A stretch of 64,000 bases of DNA from Stenotrophomonas bentonitica (GTDB lineage Bacteria; Pseudomonadota; Gammaproteobacteria; Xanthomonadales; Xanthomonadaceae): assembly GCF_002887735.1 (NCBI RefSeq), contig NZ_PKQP01000001.1:868001-932000 (forward strand), in the 5' to 3' direction. Shown one piece after another: positions 19,259 to 28,016 of this stretch. The stretch's first letter is position 1, and each line of letters begins with the position of its first letter. The translations under genes were made by a program, and so were the position numbers. Below the pieces are notes generated by a model. That model was not told the origin of the DNA. It saw only the letters and a program-made list of their open reading frames with translations, and made no database searches.

Positions 19259-19795
19259 ATGGGTCTGGAACTCGTTTCGCCGGGCAAGAACCCGCCGGAA
19301 GAAATCAACGTCATCATCGAGATCCCGAAGGATTCCGAGCCGGTGAAGTACGAAGTGGACAAGGAAACCGGCGCGATCTTCGTCGACCGCATCCTCTCCA
19401 CCCCGATGCGCTACCCGTGCAACTACGGCTACGTGCCGAGCACCCTGTGTGGCGACGGCGATCCGGCCGACGTGCTGGTGGTGCTGCCGCTGCCGCTGGT
19501 CCCGGGCTCGGTGGTGCGTTGCCGTCCGGTCGGCGTGCTCAAGATGAGCGATGAGGCCGGCAGCGACGAAAAGATCCTGGCCGTGCCGATCTCCAAGGTC
19601 TTCAGTGGCTATGCCCACGTGGAAGACATCGAGCAGGTGTCCAGCCACTGGCTGGAGCGCATCGGCCACTTCTTCGAGCATTACAAGGACCTGGAAAAGG
19701 GCAAGTGGGTCAAGCTCGATGGCTGGGGCGGCGCCGCCGAAGCCAAGAAGATCCTGGTCGAAGCGCACCAGCGCTACCTCGGCAACATCGCCTGA
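19259..19795 (+). CDS. ppa: Inorganic pyrophosphatase (soluble, family I)
   Basis: Hydrolyses cytoplasmic pyrophosphate to phosphate, pulling biosynthetic reactions forward. The 178 residues carry the family I active site: EIPKDSEPVKYEVDKETG, YPCNYGYVPST, the metal-binding GDGDPADVLV, and KWVKLDGWG near the C-terminus. The start at 19259 directly follows a gap with the expected purine-rich element (CAGCTGGAGC). It is a single-gene unit ending in a strong hairpin. It is the third pyrophosphate-handling enzyme in the window. Confidence 0.97.
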   Translation: MGLELVSPGKNPPEEINVIIEIPKDSEPVKYEVDKETGAIFVDRILSTPMRYPCNYGYVPSTLCGDGDPADVLVVLPLPLVPGSVVRCRPVGVLKMSDEAGSDEKILAVPISKVFSGYAHVEDIEQVSSHWLERIGHFFEHYKDLEKGKWVKLDGWGGAAEAKKILVEAHQRYLGNIA

Positions 19796-19805
19796 GATTG
19801 ACCGG

Positions 19806-19852
19806 CATCGCTCCGGCACCGCCTGCCGGAGCGATGTGCATCACGTTTTTCC
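19806..19852 (+). terminator. Hairpin after ppa
   Basis: CATCGCTCCGGCA (19806-19818) pairs perfectly with TGCCGGAGCGATG (19824-19836). A TTTTT run comes about ten bases later (19846-19850), further than in an ideal intrinsic terminator. Confidence 0.65.
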
Positions 19853-19948
19853 AATGCGGCACATCACTATTCGTGCCGGATTGGGTACATTGCGTCTCTT
19901 CACACCGTCCACGGTGCGTTTCACCGTGGTCAGCCAGGGGACCGTGTC

Positions 19949-21067
19949 GTGCGCATTCTGCTTGTTGGGGACGAAGCCAGCCTGTCGGCTGAGCTGTTGG
20001 AATTCATTGCCGATCTTGGGGAAGAGTGGCAACCGCTGACCGCTGCCGATGGCCAGAGCGCCATGGGCATCGTTGCCGGCTCGCCGGTGGATGCGGTGAT
20101 CGTGTGCCCGCAGTTGCCCGATCTCAACGCCACCACGCTGCTCGGCCAGATCCGCACGCTGCGCCCTGAGACCATCCGAATCGCACTGGTGGATGCCGAG
20201 CACGGCAACCGCCCGCCGCCGGCGCGCCTGATCGGTGTCGCCCACCGCTTCCTGCCGATGCCGCTGGCCCCGGAAGTGCTGCTCGAAGCGCTGACCAGCC
20301 TGGAAGAGCTGCGCGAACTGCTCGACAGCGCACGCCTGCGCAGTGCCATCGGCCGGATCGAGAAGCTGCCCTCGCCACCGCACCTGTATCTGTCCCTCAC
20401 CCAGGCGCTGGAACACGACGACGACACCAATACCGCCGACGTGGCCAAGCTGGTCGCGGCCGACCCGGCCATCGCGGCGAAGGTGCTGCAGTTGTCCAAC
20501 TCGGCGTTCTTCAACAGCGGCCGGATCATTTCCGACCTGCGCACCGCCGTGACCCGACTGGGACTGTCGACCCTGCGCGACCTGGTGCTGGCCAGCGAAG
20601 TGTTCTCGGCCCAACCGCTGTCCGGTGCCGAGCGCAACTCGCTGCAGCAGCGCGCACTGCTGGCCTCGCGCCTGGCCGCCAAACTGCTGCCTGATTCCAG
20701 CGCCGAACTGGGCGCCACCGCGGCCCTGCTGGCCGACATCGGCCTGCTGCTGCCGGGCGTGCGCAACGAGCGCACGCCCGAAGACGCGGCCGACAATCGC
20801 CCCGGCCATGCCGAGGCGGGCGCCTACCTGCTGGGGCTGTGGGGCCTGCCGATGCCGATCATCGAAGCCGTGGCGTTCCACCTGCAGCCGCATCGCTCCA
20901 CCACCCGCAGCTTCTGGGTGACCGGTGCGGTCCACGTGGCCCTGGCGCTGATCAACGGTGACCCGGTCGACGAGGAGTATCTGCAGCGGGCCGGCGTGCT
21001 CAACAAGCTCCCGCAGTGGCGCGATCACGCCAACGCACTGATGGGGCTGGTGGCCAGCGACGCCTGA
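19949..21067 (+). CDS. HDOD domain protein with degenerate receiver domain
   Basis: A 372-residue cytoplasmic signalling protein with a GTG start. Residues 1-120 look like a response-regulator receiver (MRILLVGDEASLSAELLEF, alternating strands and helices), but the phospho-acceptor position reads AVIVCPQLPDLN, with cysteine in place of aspartate. The HDOD domain (about 140-330) has ADPAIAAKVLQLSNSAFFNS, TAVTRLGLSTLRDLVLA and a pseudo-HD region around ADIGLLL. HDOD proteins are non-catalytic relatives of HD phosphohydrolases and often regulate motility or c-di-GMP pathways in xanthomonads. The loss of the aspartate implies phosphorylation-independent action. Confidence 0.88.
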   Translation: MRILLVGDEASLSAELLEFIADLGEEWQPLTAADGQSAMGIVAGSPVDAVIVCPQLPDLNATTLLGQIRTLRPETIRIALVDAEHGNRPPPARLIGVAHRFLPMPLAPEVLLEALTSLEELRELLDSARLRSAIGRIEKLPSPPHLYLSLTQALEHDDDTNTADVAKLVAADPAIAAKVLQLSNSAFFNSGRIISDLRTAVTRLGLSTLRDLVLASEVFSAQPLSGAERNSLQQRALLASRLAAKLLPDSSAELGATAALLADIGLLLPGVRNERTPEDAADNRPGHAEAGAYLLGLWGLPMPIIEAVAFHLQPHRSTTRSFWVTGAVHVALALINGDPVDEEYLQRAGVLNKLPQWRDHANALMGLVASDA

Positions 21068-21123
21068 GTGTGGGGCGGAGCATGCTTGAAGGATGGCGCG
21101 CCCCGTGGCGCGCCATCGTCGTT

Positions 21124-21330
21124 TCAGCGCTGCGGACAGGCGTCCAGCACGCACAAGCGCCACAGGCGCTCGCACATGGCGGCCGAGCCACCGTCGGCGA
21201 GGCATTCGATGCGGACGTCTTCGCAGTAGCGCCCTCCCCCGCAGATGATCAGGCCGGGCGACGCACTGGCCGCGGTCGCCAGGGAGGCAAGCAGTACAGC
21301 GGAAATCTTCTGAGCGAGCGTCATTTTCAT
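21124..21330 (-). CDS. Small secreted six-cysteine protein
   Basis: A 68-residue protein with a clear signal peptide (MKMTLAQKISAVLLASLATA, cleavage likely after ASA). The short mature part has cysteines at 30, 36, 43, 53, 60 and 65, spaced as C-x5-C-x6-C-x9-C-x6-C-x4-C, so a small disulfide-knotted periplasmic or extracellular peptide is likely. I recognise no family. It lies alone between the HDOD gene and the TonB receptor gene. It is not alignable with the six-cysteine pair at 18-19 kb beyond the cysteine count. Confidence 0.65.
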   Translation of the reverse strand: MKMTLAQKISAVLLASLATAASASPGLIICGGGRYCEDVRIECLADGGSAAMCERLWRLCVLDACPQR

Positions 21331-21449
21331 ATCGATCTCTCAATCGTCCACGATTGGACCGATTGACGGTATCAACTGCATTTCCGCTCGAATTGTGAGG
21401 CGGATCACCGTTCGCTGAAACTCAGACTTTCCCTACCCCACAACGCAAA

Positions 21450-21483
21450 GAGGGCGGACCTTGCGGCCCGCCCTCCTTTTTTT
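21450..21483. terminator. Intrinsic terminator with strong T run on the plus strand
   Basis: GAGGGCGG (21450-21457) pairs with CCGCCCTC (21468-21475), followed by C and seven T residues on the plus strand and by TTTG on the minus strand. It probably ends the receptor transcript on the minus strand and blocks readthrough from the HDOD gene on the plus strand. Confidence 0.75.
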
Positions 21484-21502
21484 ACGCCATTGCTTCGATG
21501 GA

Positions 21503-24361
21503 TCAGAAGCGCTGGGTGTACTTCAGGTAGTAGAACCGACCGATGTCGAAGCCGCCGTAGTAGGAGAAGCTCGAGTTCGGCTGGCTGTACATCACCGGGC
21601 CTTCGTGGTTGAACACGTTGTTCGCGCCAGCCGAGATGGTGGCATCCCACGGGGTGTTGTAACGCACCTGCAGGTCATGGAACGTGTTCGAGCCGGTGTT
21701 GCGCACCGGGATCGCCAGCGTGTAGGCCGAGGAGTAGCTCGGGTTGTTGCACTCCGGACCGCCTTCGCGATCGTAGGCGCACTCTTCCTTCAGACCGGAG
21801 TAGTAACGCATGCCCCAGTTGACGCCGAAGTTGCCCAGGCTCCAATCGATGTTCAGGTTGGAACGGACGCGGAAGTTGCCGCCCCAGTCGCCCGTGCCCC
21901 AGCCGGTGTGCTGCTCGACGGCGGTTTCAGCTTCGTTGTCGCGCTTGTACTCGAGGTAGTCCACATAGGTGGTCTTCCAGTCGATGACGATGTTGCCGAA
22001 GGACAGTTCCGGCAGACGGTAACGGATACCCAGGTCGTAACCTGCGGTTTCCTGGTAGCCGCCGTTGATCAGCGTACGGGTCACGTCGACGACCTGGCCC
22101 GAATCGGTGTCACGGGTGACACGGTCACAGGCGTTGGCGTTGTTCAGCACGTAGCACTGGTTGAGGATCGAGGTGACCGACTCCGCCGCGATGACGTTGT
22201 CGATGCGGATCTTCCACCAGTCCAGGCTGACGTCCAGGCCCTGCACGAAGTTCGGGCTGTACACCAGGCCGACGGTCCAGGTCTTGGAGGTTTCCGGCAG
22301 CAGGCCGTCATTGGAACCGGACAGGTACGGGTAGTTCGACTGTGCGCCCGGGCCGGTGGCATCGATGCCACCCGACGCTTCCTGACGGAAGTTGGCCGGC
22401 ACGGCGCCGCCGCAACGGGCAGCGACGTCGGGGTTGCGCACGGCAGCACCGAAGAAGGTGTCGCACGGGTCGGTGTACTTGTCGAAGCTCTGCGAGGTGC
22501 CACCGTACAGGTTGGCCACGGTCGGCGCACGGAAGCCGGTGGCATAGGTGCCACGGACCAGCAGGTCGTCGATCGGCTTCCACTTCAGGCCGAACTTGGA
22601 GTTCACCGTGTCGCCGAAGGTGTTGTAGTCCGAGTAACGGCCGGCCATGTCGACCGACAGTTCCTTGGCGAACGGCAGATCGGCGAGGATCGGCACGTTC
22701 AGTTCCAGGTAGAACTCGTCCAGCTTGTAGCCACCGGCGGTCGGCGCACCGGCCAGGTCGGTGCTCAGGCCCGACTGCAGCAGTGCATCCGGGTTGTACT
22801 CGGCGTCTTCTTCGCGGTGCTCGTAACCGGTCGCGAAGGACAGGTCACCGGCCGGCAGGGTCACGATGGCGCCGCTCAGGTTGGCGCTGTAGACCTTGCT
22901 GGTGGTCAGCGAGGTATCGTGGGTCGGCAGGAACAGGTACTTCTGCAGGTCCGGGTTGGACAGCGAACCGTCGGCGGTGGAGCCGTACGGCAGCAGCGGG
23001 TTCCACGGGGTGCAGCCGGCGATCGGAGCAGCGGCGGTACCGCACTGGGCGATACCGTTGGCATCCAGGTACGACGGGCCCACGGCATTCTTCACGTTCG
23101 GAATGAACAGGTTGCCGGTGCCGGTCTTGACGCCCTTGTTGCGGTTGTAGACGTAGCCCACATCCCAGTCGAAGTACTTGTCGGCGAACTCGAACGAGCC
23201 TTCCAGACCACCGCTGAAGCGGAAGGTGTTGAGCTCGGACTTGGTCTGACGCGGCACTTCCCACGTACGACGCATGAAATCAACGTCGGTATCGAGCGGG
23301 TTGAAGACGCTGTCGCCGGACATCTGGGTGTCGTAGGCAGCCGAACGGTACGGGTAGCCGGCGATCTGCTGCAGCGCTTCGCGTTCGGTGTACAGGACGC
23401 TGGCGGTACCGCGGATGTTGTCGGTGAAGTCGAACTGACCGTTGGAGAAGACCGAACGACGCTTGATGCCGGTCGACAGGTACATCTGCTGCGACGGGTT
23501 GGACAGATCGGCGTTGCCCAGCTCGTGGTAGTCGCCGAAGTTGTTCGAGGCGCCGCCCGGGTTCAGGACGTAGTTGCCATCATCCGTAACCAGCACGCCC
23601 TTTTCGGTGATCGCGCTCCAGCCGTTGGTGTCGTCGTCGGTCGGAACCGGATGACGATAGCCGTTGGCAGAGGCGCTGTAGCGACGGTTCTTGGCCAGAA
23701 CCGGCTCTTCTTCGCTGTACTCGGCGCCAAGGGTGATCGAACCGCGATCGCCGGTCTGGCCGTAGACGAAGTTGTAGGTGGTCTTGTCGCCGTCGCCCTG
23801 GCCGTACTGGCCCTTGTAGACGCTGGCTTCCAGGCCGTCGAAATTCTTGCGGGTGATGATGTTCACCACGCCGGCGATCGCGTCGGAACCGTAGATCGCC
23901 GAGGCGCCGTCGGTCAGCACTTCGATGCGCTCCACGACCGAGGTCGGGATCGAGGCCAGGTCGGTGTAGCCGCCGGAGCTGACGCCCATGCGCTTGCCGT
24001 CGAGCAGCACCAGGGTGCGCTCCGGACCGAGGTTGCGCAGGTCGACGTACTGGCCGCCGACTTCTTCGCCCGAGGACAGCGCATCGGCGCGGCTGATCGC
24101 CGGCGAGCCGGTGGCCGACAGGTTCTGCACGATGTCGGCGACGCTGGTGAAGCCCTGCTTCTCGATGTCGGCGCGCTGCAGCGCGATCACCGGCTGCGCG
24201 GTTTCAGTGCTGGCCTGACGGATACGCGAACCGGTGACCTGGATGCGGTCCAGGTCGGTCGTGCCGCTTGCTTCCTGAGCCGAAGCAAAGGCCGGCGTCA
24301 GGGCAAGCGCAATGCCGGCGGGCAGAAGGCCCAGCCGCACTGCGGGAGTACGAAAATTCAT
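21503..24361 (-). CDS. TonB-dependent receptor (large, no STN domain)
   Basis: A 952-residue outer-membrane receptor. The signal peptide ends in ALTPAFASAQ. The short linker has a plausible TonB box region (DLDRIQVTGSRI), then the plug (about 50-165: VADIVQNLSA, VDLRNLGPERTLVLLDGKRM, DGASAIYGSDAIAGVVNIIT). The barrel ends in the terminal phenylalanine of LKYTQRF used for BAM assembly. This is the long-barrel type abundant in Xanthomonadaceae and often used for carbohydrates, peptides or unknown ligands. No transporter gene lies beside it, so the ligand is unknown. An AraC-family gene on the same strand ends just upstream and is a candidate regulator. Confidence 0.9.
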   Translation of the reverse strand: MNFRTPAVRLGLLPAGIALALTPAFASAQEASGTTDLDRIQVTGSRIRQASTETAQPVIALQRADIEKQGFTSVADIVQNLSATGSPAISRADALSSGEEVGGQYVDLRNLGPERTLVLLDGKRMGVSSGGYTDLASIPTSVVERIEVLTDGASAIYGSDAIAGVVNIITRKNFDGLEASVYKGQYGQGDGDKTTYNFVYGQTGDRGSITLGAEYSEEEPVLAKNRRYSASANGYRHPVPTDDDTNGWSAITEKGVLVTDDGNYVLNPGGASNNFGDYHELGNADLSNPSQQMYLSTGIKRRSVFSNGQFDFTDNIRGTASVLYTEREALQQIAGYPYRSAAYDTQMSGDSVFNPLDTDVDFMRRTWEVPRQTKSELNTFRFSGGLEGSFEFADKYFDWDVGYVYNRNKGVKTGTGNLFIPNVKNAVGPSYLDANGIAQCGTAAAPIAGCTPWNPLLPYGSTADGSLSNPDLQKYLFLPTHDTSLTTSKVYSANLSGAIVTLPAGDLSFATGYEHREEDAEYNPDALLQSGLSTDLAGAPTAGGYKLDEFYLELNVPILADLPFAKELSVDMAGRYSDYNTFGDTVNSKFGLKWKPIDDLLVRGTYATGFRAPTVANLYGGTSQSFDKYTDPCDTFFGAAVRNPDVAARCGGAVPANFRQEASGGIDATGPGAQSNYPYLSGSNDGLLPETSKTWTVGLVYSPNFVQGLDVSLDWWKIRIDNVIAAESVTSILNQCYVLNNANACDRVTRDTDSGQVVDVTRTLINGGYQETAGYDLGIRYRLPELSFGNIVIDWKTTYVDYLEYKRDNEAETAVEQHTGWGTGDWGGNFRVRSNLNIDWSLGNFGVNWGMRYYSGLKEECAYDREGGPECNNPSYSSAYTLAIPVRNTGSNTFHDLQVRYNTPWDATISAGANNVFNHEGPVMYSQPNSSFSYYGGFDIGRFYYLKYTQRF

Positions 24362-24430
24362 TTATCTCTCCGAGGTACGTTAGTAGCGTGTTAAAAACGC
24401 CTCGGAAAGTTACGATTGCGTTGCAGTGAA

Positions 24431-25312
24431 TTATTTGCGGGAGACAACCGAAGACTTTGCCGAATCTGGCGAGAGATTCGCACCGGCCTCACGATAGCGT
24501 GACGCAGACAACCCGAAGCGGGCCCGAAACGCCCGTGCGAAGCTGCAGCAGTTGTCAAATCCGCTGGCGGCCGCCACTTCGCCCACCATCATGTCCGTAT
24601 CGCGCAGCAGATCGGCGGCGCGCTCCAGGCGCAGGCGCGCGGACAGCGATTGCGGACTCTCCGCATACAGGCTCTGGAACGTCTTGGACAGGTACCAGCT
24701 GGAGAAGTTGGTCAGCTCGGCCAGCTCACCGATACGCACCACCCGGTGGCTGTTGCCCTCCAGGTACAGGCGCGCGCGCTGCATGCGTCCAAACACCTGG
24801 CGCTTGCGGCTGCGGGAGCGGCCCGGGCAACGCTGCACGCCGGACGCCATGCCCTGCTGCAGGGCCGCCAGGTGCAACAGCACCGGGCGCAGCGCCTGGG
24901 TCGGGTGGCCGCTGGCCAGCACATCACGCCACAGGCGCAGGGCGACACGGGCATCGCTGCGGCTCATGCTGCCGCGGCCGGCGTAGAGGCTGCAGTCGGT
25001 AAGCTCACCCAGCGCGCGCAGTGCGTCCGGGGCCAGGCTCAGGCCGATGCACAGGCCATCGCGACCGGCCTGGACCATCGGGCGGGATTCCTTCTCGAAG
25101 GCGATCCACTCACGCTGGCGCAGCCGGAAGCGCCCCTCTTTGGATTCCACCCATGCGCTGCCGCGCAGCTGGATCCACACCGTGAAGGTCGTGCCAGGGC
25201 TCTGCAGGCTGCCCAGGCGGGCCACGCCCAGGCAGGTTGGCAGGGGACCGTCGTCGACGACCTTGTCCAGAGAGAGCGCTTGACCGCGATCGGCCAGGGA
25301 GAGCTGACGCAT
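24431..25312 (-). CDS. AraC family transcriptional regulator
   Basis: A 293-residue cytoplasmic regulator. The C-terminal part (about 185-280) has the two helix-turn-helix motifs of the AraC/XylS family: IGELAELTNFSSWYLSKTFQ and VGEVAAASGFDNCCSFARAF followed by FRARFGLSASRYR. The N-terminal 150 residues would sense a ligand but have no recognisable cupin motif. It reads toward the TonB receptor gene, ending 69 bp before the receptor start, so it may lie in the same transcript or regulate it. The inducer is unknown. Confidence 0.9.
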   Translation of the reverse strand: MRQLSLADRGQALSLDKVVDDGPLPTCLGVARLGSLQSPGTTFTVWIQLRGSAWVESKEGRFRLRQREWIAFEKESRPMVQAGRDGLCIGLSLAPDALRALGELTDCSLYAGRGSMSRSDARVALRLWRDVLASGHPTQALRPVLLHLAALQQGMASGVQRCPGRSRSRKRQVFGRMQRARLYLEGNSHRVVRIGELAELTNFSSWYLSKTFQSLYAESPQSLSARLRLERAADLLRDTDMMVGEVAAASGFDNCCSFARAFRARFGLSASRYREAGANLSPDSAKSSVVSRK

Positions 25313-25425
25313 GACGACACCGTGAGTTTGCCTTTGCTGGCCTGCAGTGTTGCCAAATCAGGCCACTGCCTCAGGAAGTCCTGGCGAGATTGATCCGAAT
25401 TCGAGGCGAGAACCTTACGAAGAAC

Positions 25426-27765
25426 TTACGAAGGGTCTTTCGTCTTGAAAATCATGGACTTGACGAAGCCGGGGAACAGCGACGGGACGCGCTCGGGAAG
25501 CGACATCACGCCAATGTCCGTGCCATCGGCCACGGCCAGGGCCAGGTACAGCGCTTCGCCGCCCGGGCCCGCGCTGAATCCATTGCTGGCACTCAGCCGC
25601 TCTGCGTCCAGGCAGTGCTCCTGGTCGGCGACCGGCTCTGCGATGCGCGTGAACACGGTCGCGCAATCGGCACGGTTGGACAGATAGTCGATGCTGCCCT
25701 GCGCCGATACGGTCCAGGTGCGATAGCGCCAGCGCGTGGGCCGGTCTTCACTGATCTGGCGGATGCTGCCCGGCGTCAGGGCGGCATCGGCCTGCCACAG
25801 GCCTCCGGCCGAGAGGCGGGTGAACAGCACACGTTCGCCGGCGATGTCATAGCGTGCCTGCGAGACCCCCTCGATGCTGCCGAGCAGGCGCCATGGCGTC
25901 ACGCTGCGATCGAACAGGGACAAGCGCATGCGTTCGTCACGGTCGCGCTCCACCACCAGCAGCTGCTGCCCATCCCTGCCGTACAGCGCCTGCAGCGGCT
26001 GCCGTACCGGCACGGGCAGGCGCACGGTCTGCTCATCGCGCGGAGACACCTCATAGATGCCGGGGTTGGCATGTTCATCGCGGCCCAGCACCAGCACGCG
26101 TTTACCATCGTGCGACCAGTCGGAGGACTGGCGCGCCTCAGGCCGCAGCCCTTCGATCGGACGCAGCGACTCCGGCCGCTGCATGTCGGCCCACCACAGC
26201 GCGTAGCTGCCCGAACGGTCCGACGAAAACACGATCTGCTGGCCATCCGGCGACACCATCGGCTGCGCATCGCGTCCACTGGAGGGGAACAAGCGCTCCG
26301 GTGCGCCCAGCCCCCCGGCCGCCACCGGAACCCGGAACAGGCCGAACTGCGGGCGGCGGTGCACGAAGGCGAGCATGTCACCGGTGCGCGAAACAGTCGG
26401 CGACTGCGCATCGTCCAGGCCGACATCACGCAGCACGCGGGTGTCGGTATCCAGTTCATACAGGCGCGATTCGCTGTCGACGCGGCGGCCGAACACGAGG
26501 TGGCGGCTGTCGCTGCGCCAGGCCCAGCCACGGATCTCCGCCGAATCGTCGGTCAGCTGCTCCGGGGTGCCCCCTTCAGCAGGCATCCGCCACAGATCGC
26601 CGATCTGGGGATTGCGGACGAAGACGATCCAGCGACCGTCCGGCGAATAGCGTGGCGCGTACTCGAAGTTGTCACGGCCGAGATCGTAATCGAGCGACTG
26701 CCATCGTCCGCTGGCGATATCCAGAGTGCGGATACCGCGCTGCGCATACCGGCCAGACAGCGAGCCGAACACCAGACCCCGCCCATCGGGCGTCCAATCG
26801 AAGCTGAGCAGTTCGGTACCGTCGCACCGGGTGACATGGCGCACTGCGCCGCCGGTCGCACTGGCGATCAGCACTTCGCAACTCTCGGCAGGGCCGAACC
26901 GGGCGAACGCAATCTCACGACCGTCGGGCGACCAGCTCGGGAACCGGTCGGACATTCCGTTGGGAGGCTCGACCAACAGGCGGGCAGGCGTATTGCCGGA
27001 GGTCTGCACTTTGATGACGCTGCCCGGGCGGCTGGGCACATCGGCCTCATAGGCGATCTGCGATCCATCCGGGGACAATGTGGGATACGTCTCGAACCCT
27101 GCCGTTGCGGTGATCAGCCGGTAAGGCCGCTGCGGGCTGCCGATCACCCGCGTGCCATCTTCCACCGCCGCGTCCACCGCCGAGGCGGGCGGATCGCGCT
27201 GCATCAGCATTCCCGCCATCACCAGCAGCGCCACCAGCATCGCCATGCCGACCGCCACCACCGCATAGCGACGCAGGCGACGCCGACGGCGTTTGATCGG
27301 GTCCAGCTCGGTCAGCACCGGCGGCAATGCCGCAGGCACTTCAGCCACGGTGAGCACGCTTGCGGCCGGCTGCTGGAGGTCAGGCTCGATCAGCAGTGCA
27401 GGCGCAGCATCCTCGACCACGCTGACGGCCACCAGAAGCCGGTAACCGGTCTTGGCGATGGTTTCGATATAGGGCGCGGCCGCGTCATCATCGCTGGCGA
27501 ACGCCTTGCGCAGCTGGGTCACCGCCTGGGTCAGCACGTCGTTGGTCGGCAGGGTATCCGGCCAGACCTCCGCGAACAGTTCATCCCGGGTCACGACCGC
27601 GCCCGGCGATCGCAGCAGCATCCTGAGCACGCCCAGCGCCTTGGGTGTGAGCCGACGTGGGCGACGCATGCCTTCGCTCATCACTTCCCGCGAGGAGAAA
27701 GTGACGATGAAGTCGCCGATTCGAATCACATCGGCGGAGGGGCGCTCACTGTCGTTGCTGATCAT
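25426..27765 (-). CDS. Membrane-anchored winged-helix regulator with beta-propeller sensor (CadC/ToxR-like)
   Basis: A 779-residue transmembrane regulator. The N-terminus (about 15-105) is an OmpR/PhoB-type winged helix (LTPKALGVLRMLLRSPGAVV, ELFAEVWPDT, LTQAVTQLRKAF). A basic stretch RRRRRRLRR and one membrane helix follow near 167-189. The periplasmic part has repeated TolB/WD40-like blades marked by SPDGSQIAYEAD, SPDGREIAFARF, SPDGRWIVFVR and SPDGQQIVFSSD. CadC-like proteins bind DNA while still in the membrane and sense periplasmic signals. I start at the ATG at 27765 because it puts the DNA-binding domain at the N-terminus. The target is unknown; it may control the adjacent receptor. Confidence 0.88.
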   Translation of the reverse strand: MISNDSERPSADVIRIGDFIVTFSSREVMSEGMRRPRRLTPKALGVLRMLLRSPGAVVTRDELFAEVWPDTLPTNDVLTQAVTQLRKAFASDDDAAAPYIETIAKTGYRLLVAVSVVEDAAPALLIEPDLQQPAASVLTVAEVPAALPPVLTELDPIKRRRRRLRRYAVVAVGMAMLVALLVMAGMLMQRDPPASAVDAAVEDGTRVIGSPQRPYRLITATAGFETYPTLSPDGSQIAYEADVPSRPGSVIKVQTSGNTPARLLVEPPNGMSDRFPSWSPDGREIAFARFGPAESCEVLIASATGGAVRHVTRCDGTELLSFDWTPDGRGLVFGSLSGRYAQRGIRTLDIASGRWQSLDYDLGRDNFEYAPRYSPDGRWIVFVRNPQIGDLWRMPAEGGTPEQLTDDSAEIRGWAWRSDSRHLVFGRRVDSESRLYELDTDTRVLRDVGLDDAQSPTVSRTGDMLAFVHRRPQFGLFRVPVAAGGLGAPERLFPSSGRDAQPMVSPDGQQIVFSSDRSGSYALWWADMQRPESLRPIEGLRPEARQSSDWSHDGKRVLVLGRDEHANPGIYEVSPRDEQTVRLPVPVRQPLQALYGRDGQQLLVVERDRDERMRLSLFDRSVTPWRLLGSIEGVSQARYDIAGERVLFTRLSAGGLWQADAALTPGSIRQISEDRPTRWRYRTWTVSAQGSIDYLSNRADCATVFTRIAEPVADQEHCLDAERLSASNGFSAGPGGEALYLALAVADGTDIGVMSLPERVPSLFPGFVKSMIFKTKDPS

Positions 27766-27980
27766 CCAGAACACGTGGAAATGCAAAAAAACCACTGGAA
27801 CTCACGCGATCGTCACAATCGATACAACCGGACGAACCGCCAGATTCCGCACACGCCATCGGCGCAAACCGCAAAAACACCAAGGCGCGCGAATACTAGC
27901 CTATGCCGGTTAACCACGCCTATGCGCGCGGGTGACGACAGGCTCTCTCTCGCCGATGAATTCACATAAATCGCATCACC

Positions 27981-28008
27981 ATTCGCGCCTTCTGGCGCGA
28001 ATTTTTTA
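27981..28008 (+). terminator. Intrinsic terminator on the plus strand with no annotated plus-strand gene
   Basis: ATTCGCGCC (27981-27989) pairs exactly with GGCGCGAAT (27994-28002) around TTCT, followed by six T residues (28003-28008 with the stem T). Both neighbouring genes are on the minus strand, where the hairpin has no T run after it. Either a short plus-strand RNA ends here or it blocks antisense transcription into the ion-channel gene. I see no coding region in the rest of the 251-bp gap. Confidence 0.75.
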
Positions 28009-28016
28009 TCCTGGAT

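Noticed and set aside
21461..24394. 977-codon plus-strand frame opposite the TonB receptor gene
   Set aside because: Same reason: opposite strand of a clear receptor gene, composition typical of antisense frames.
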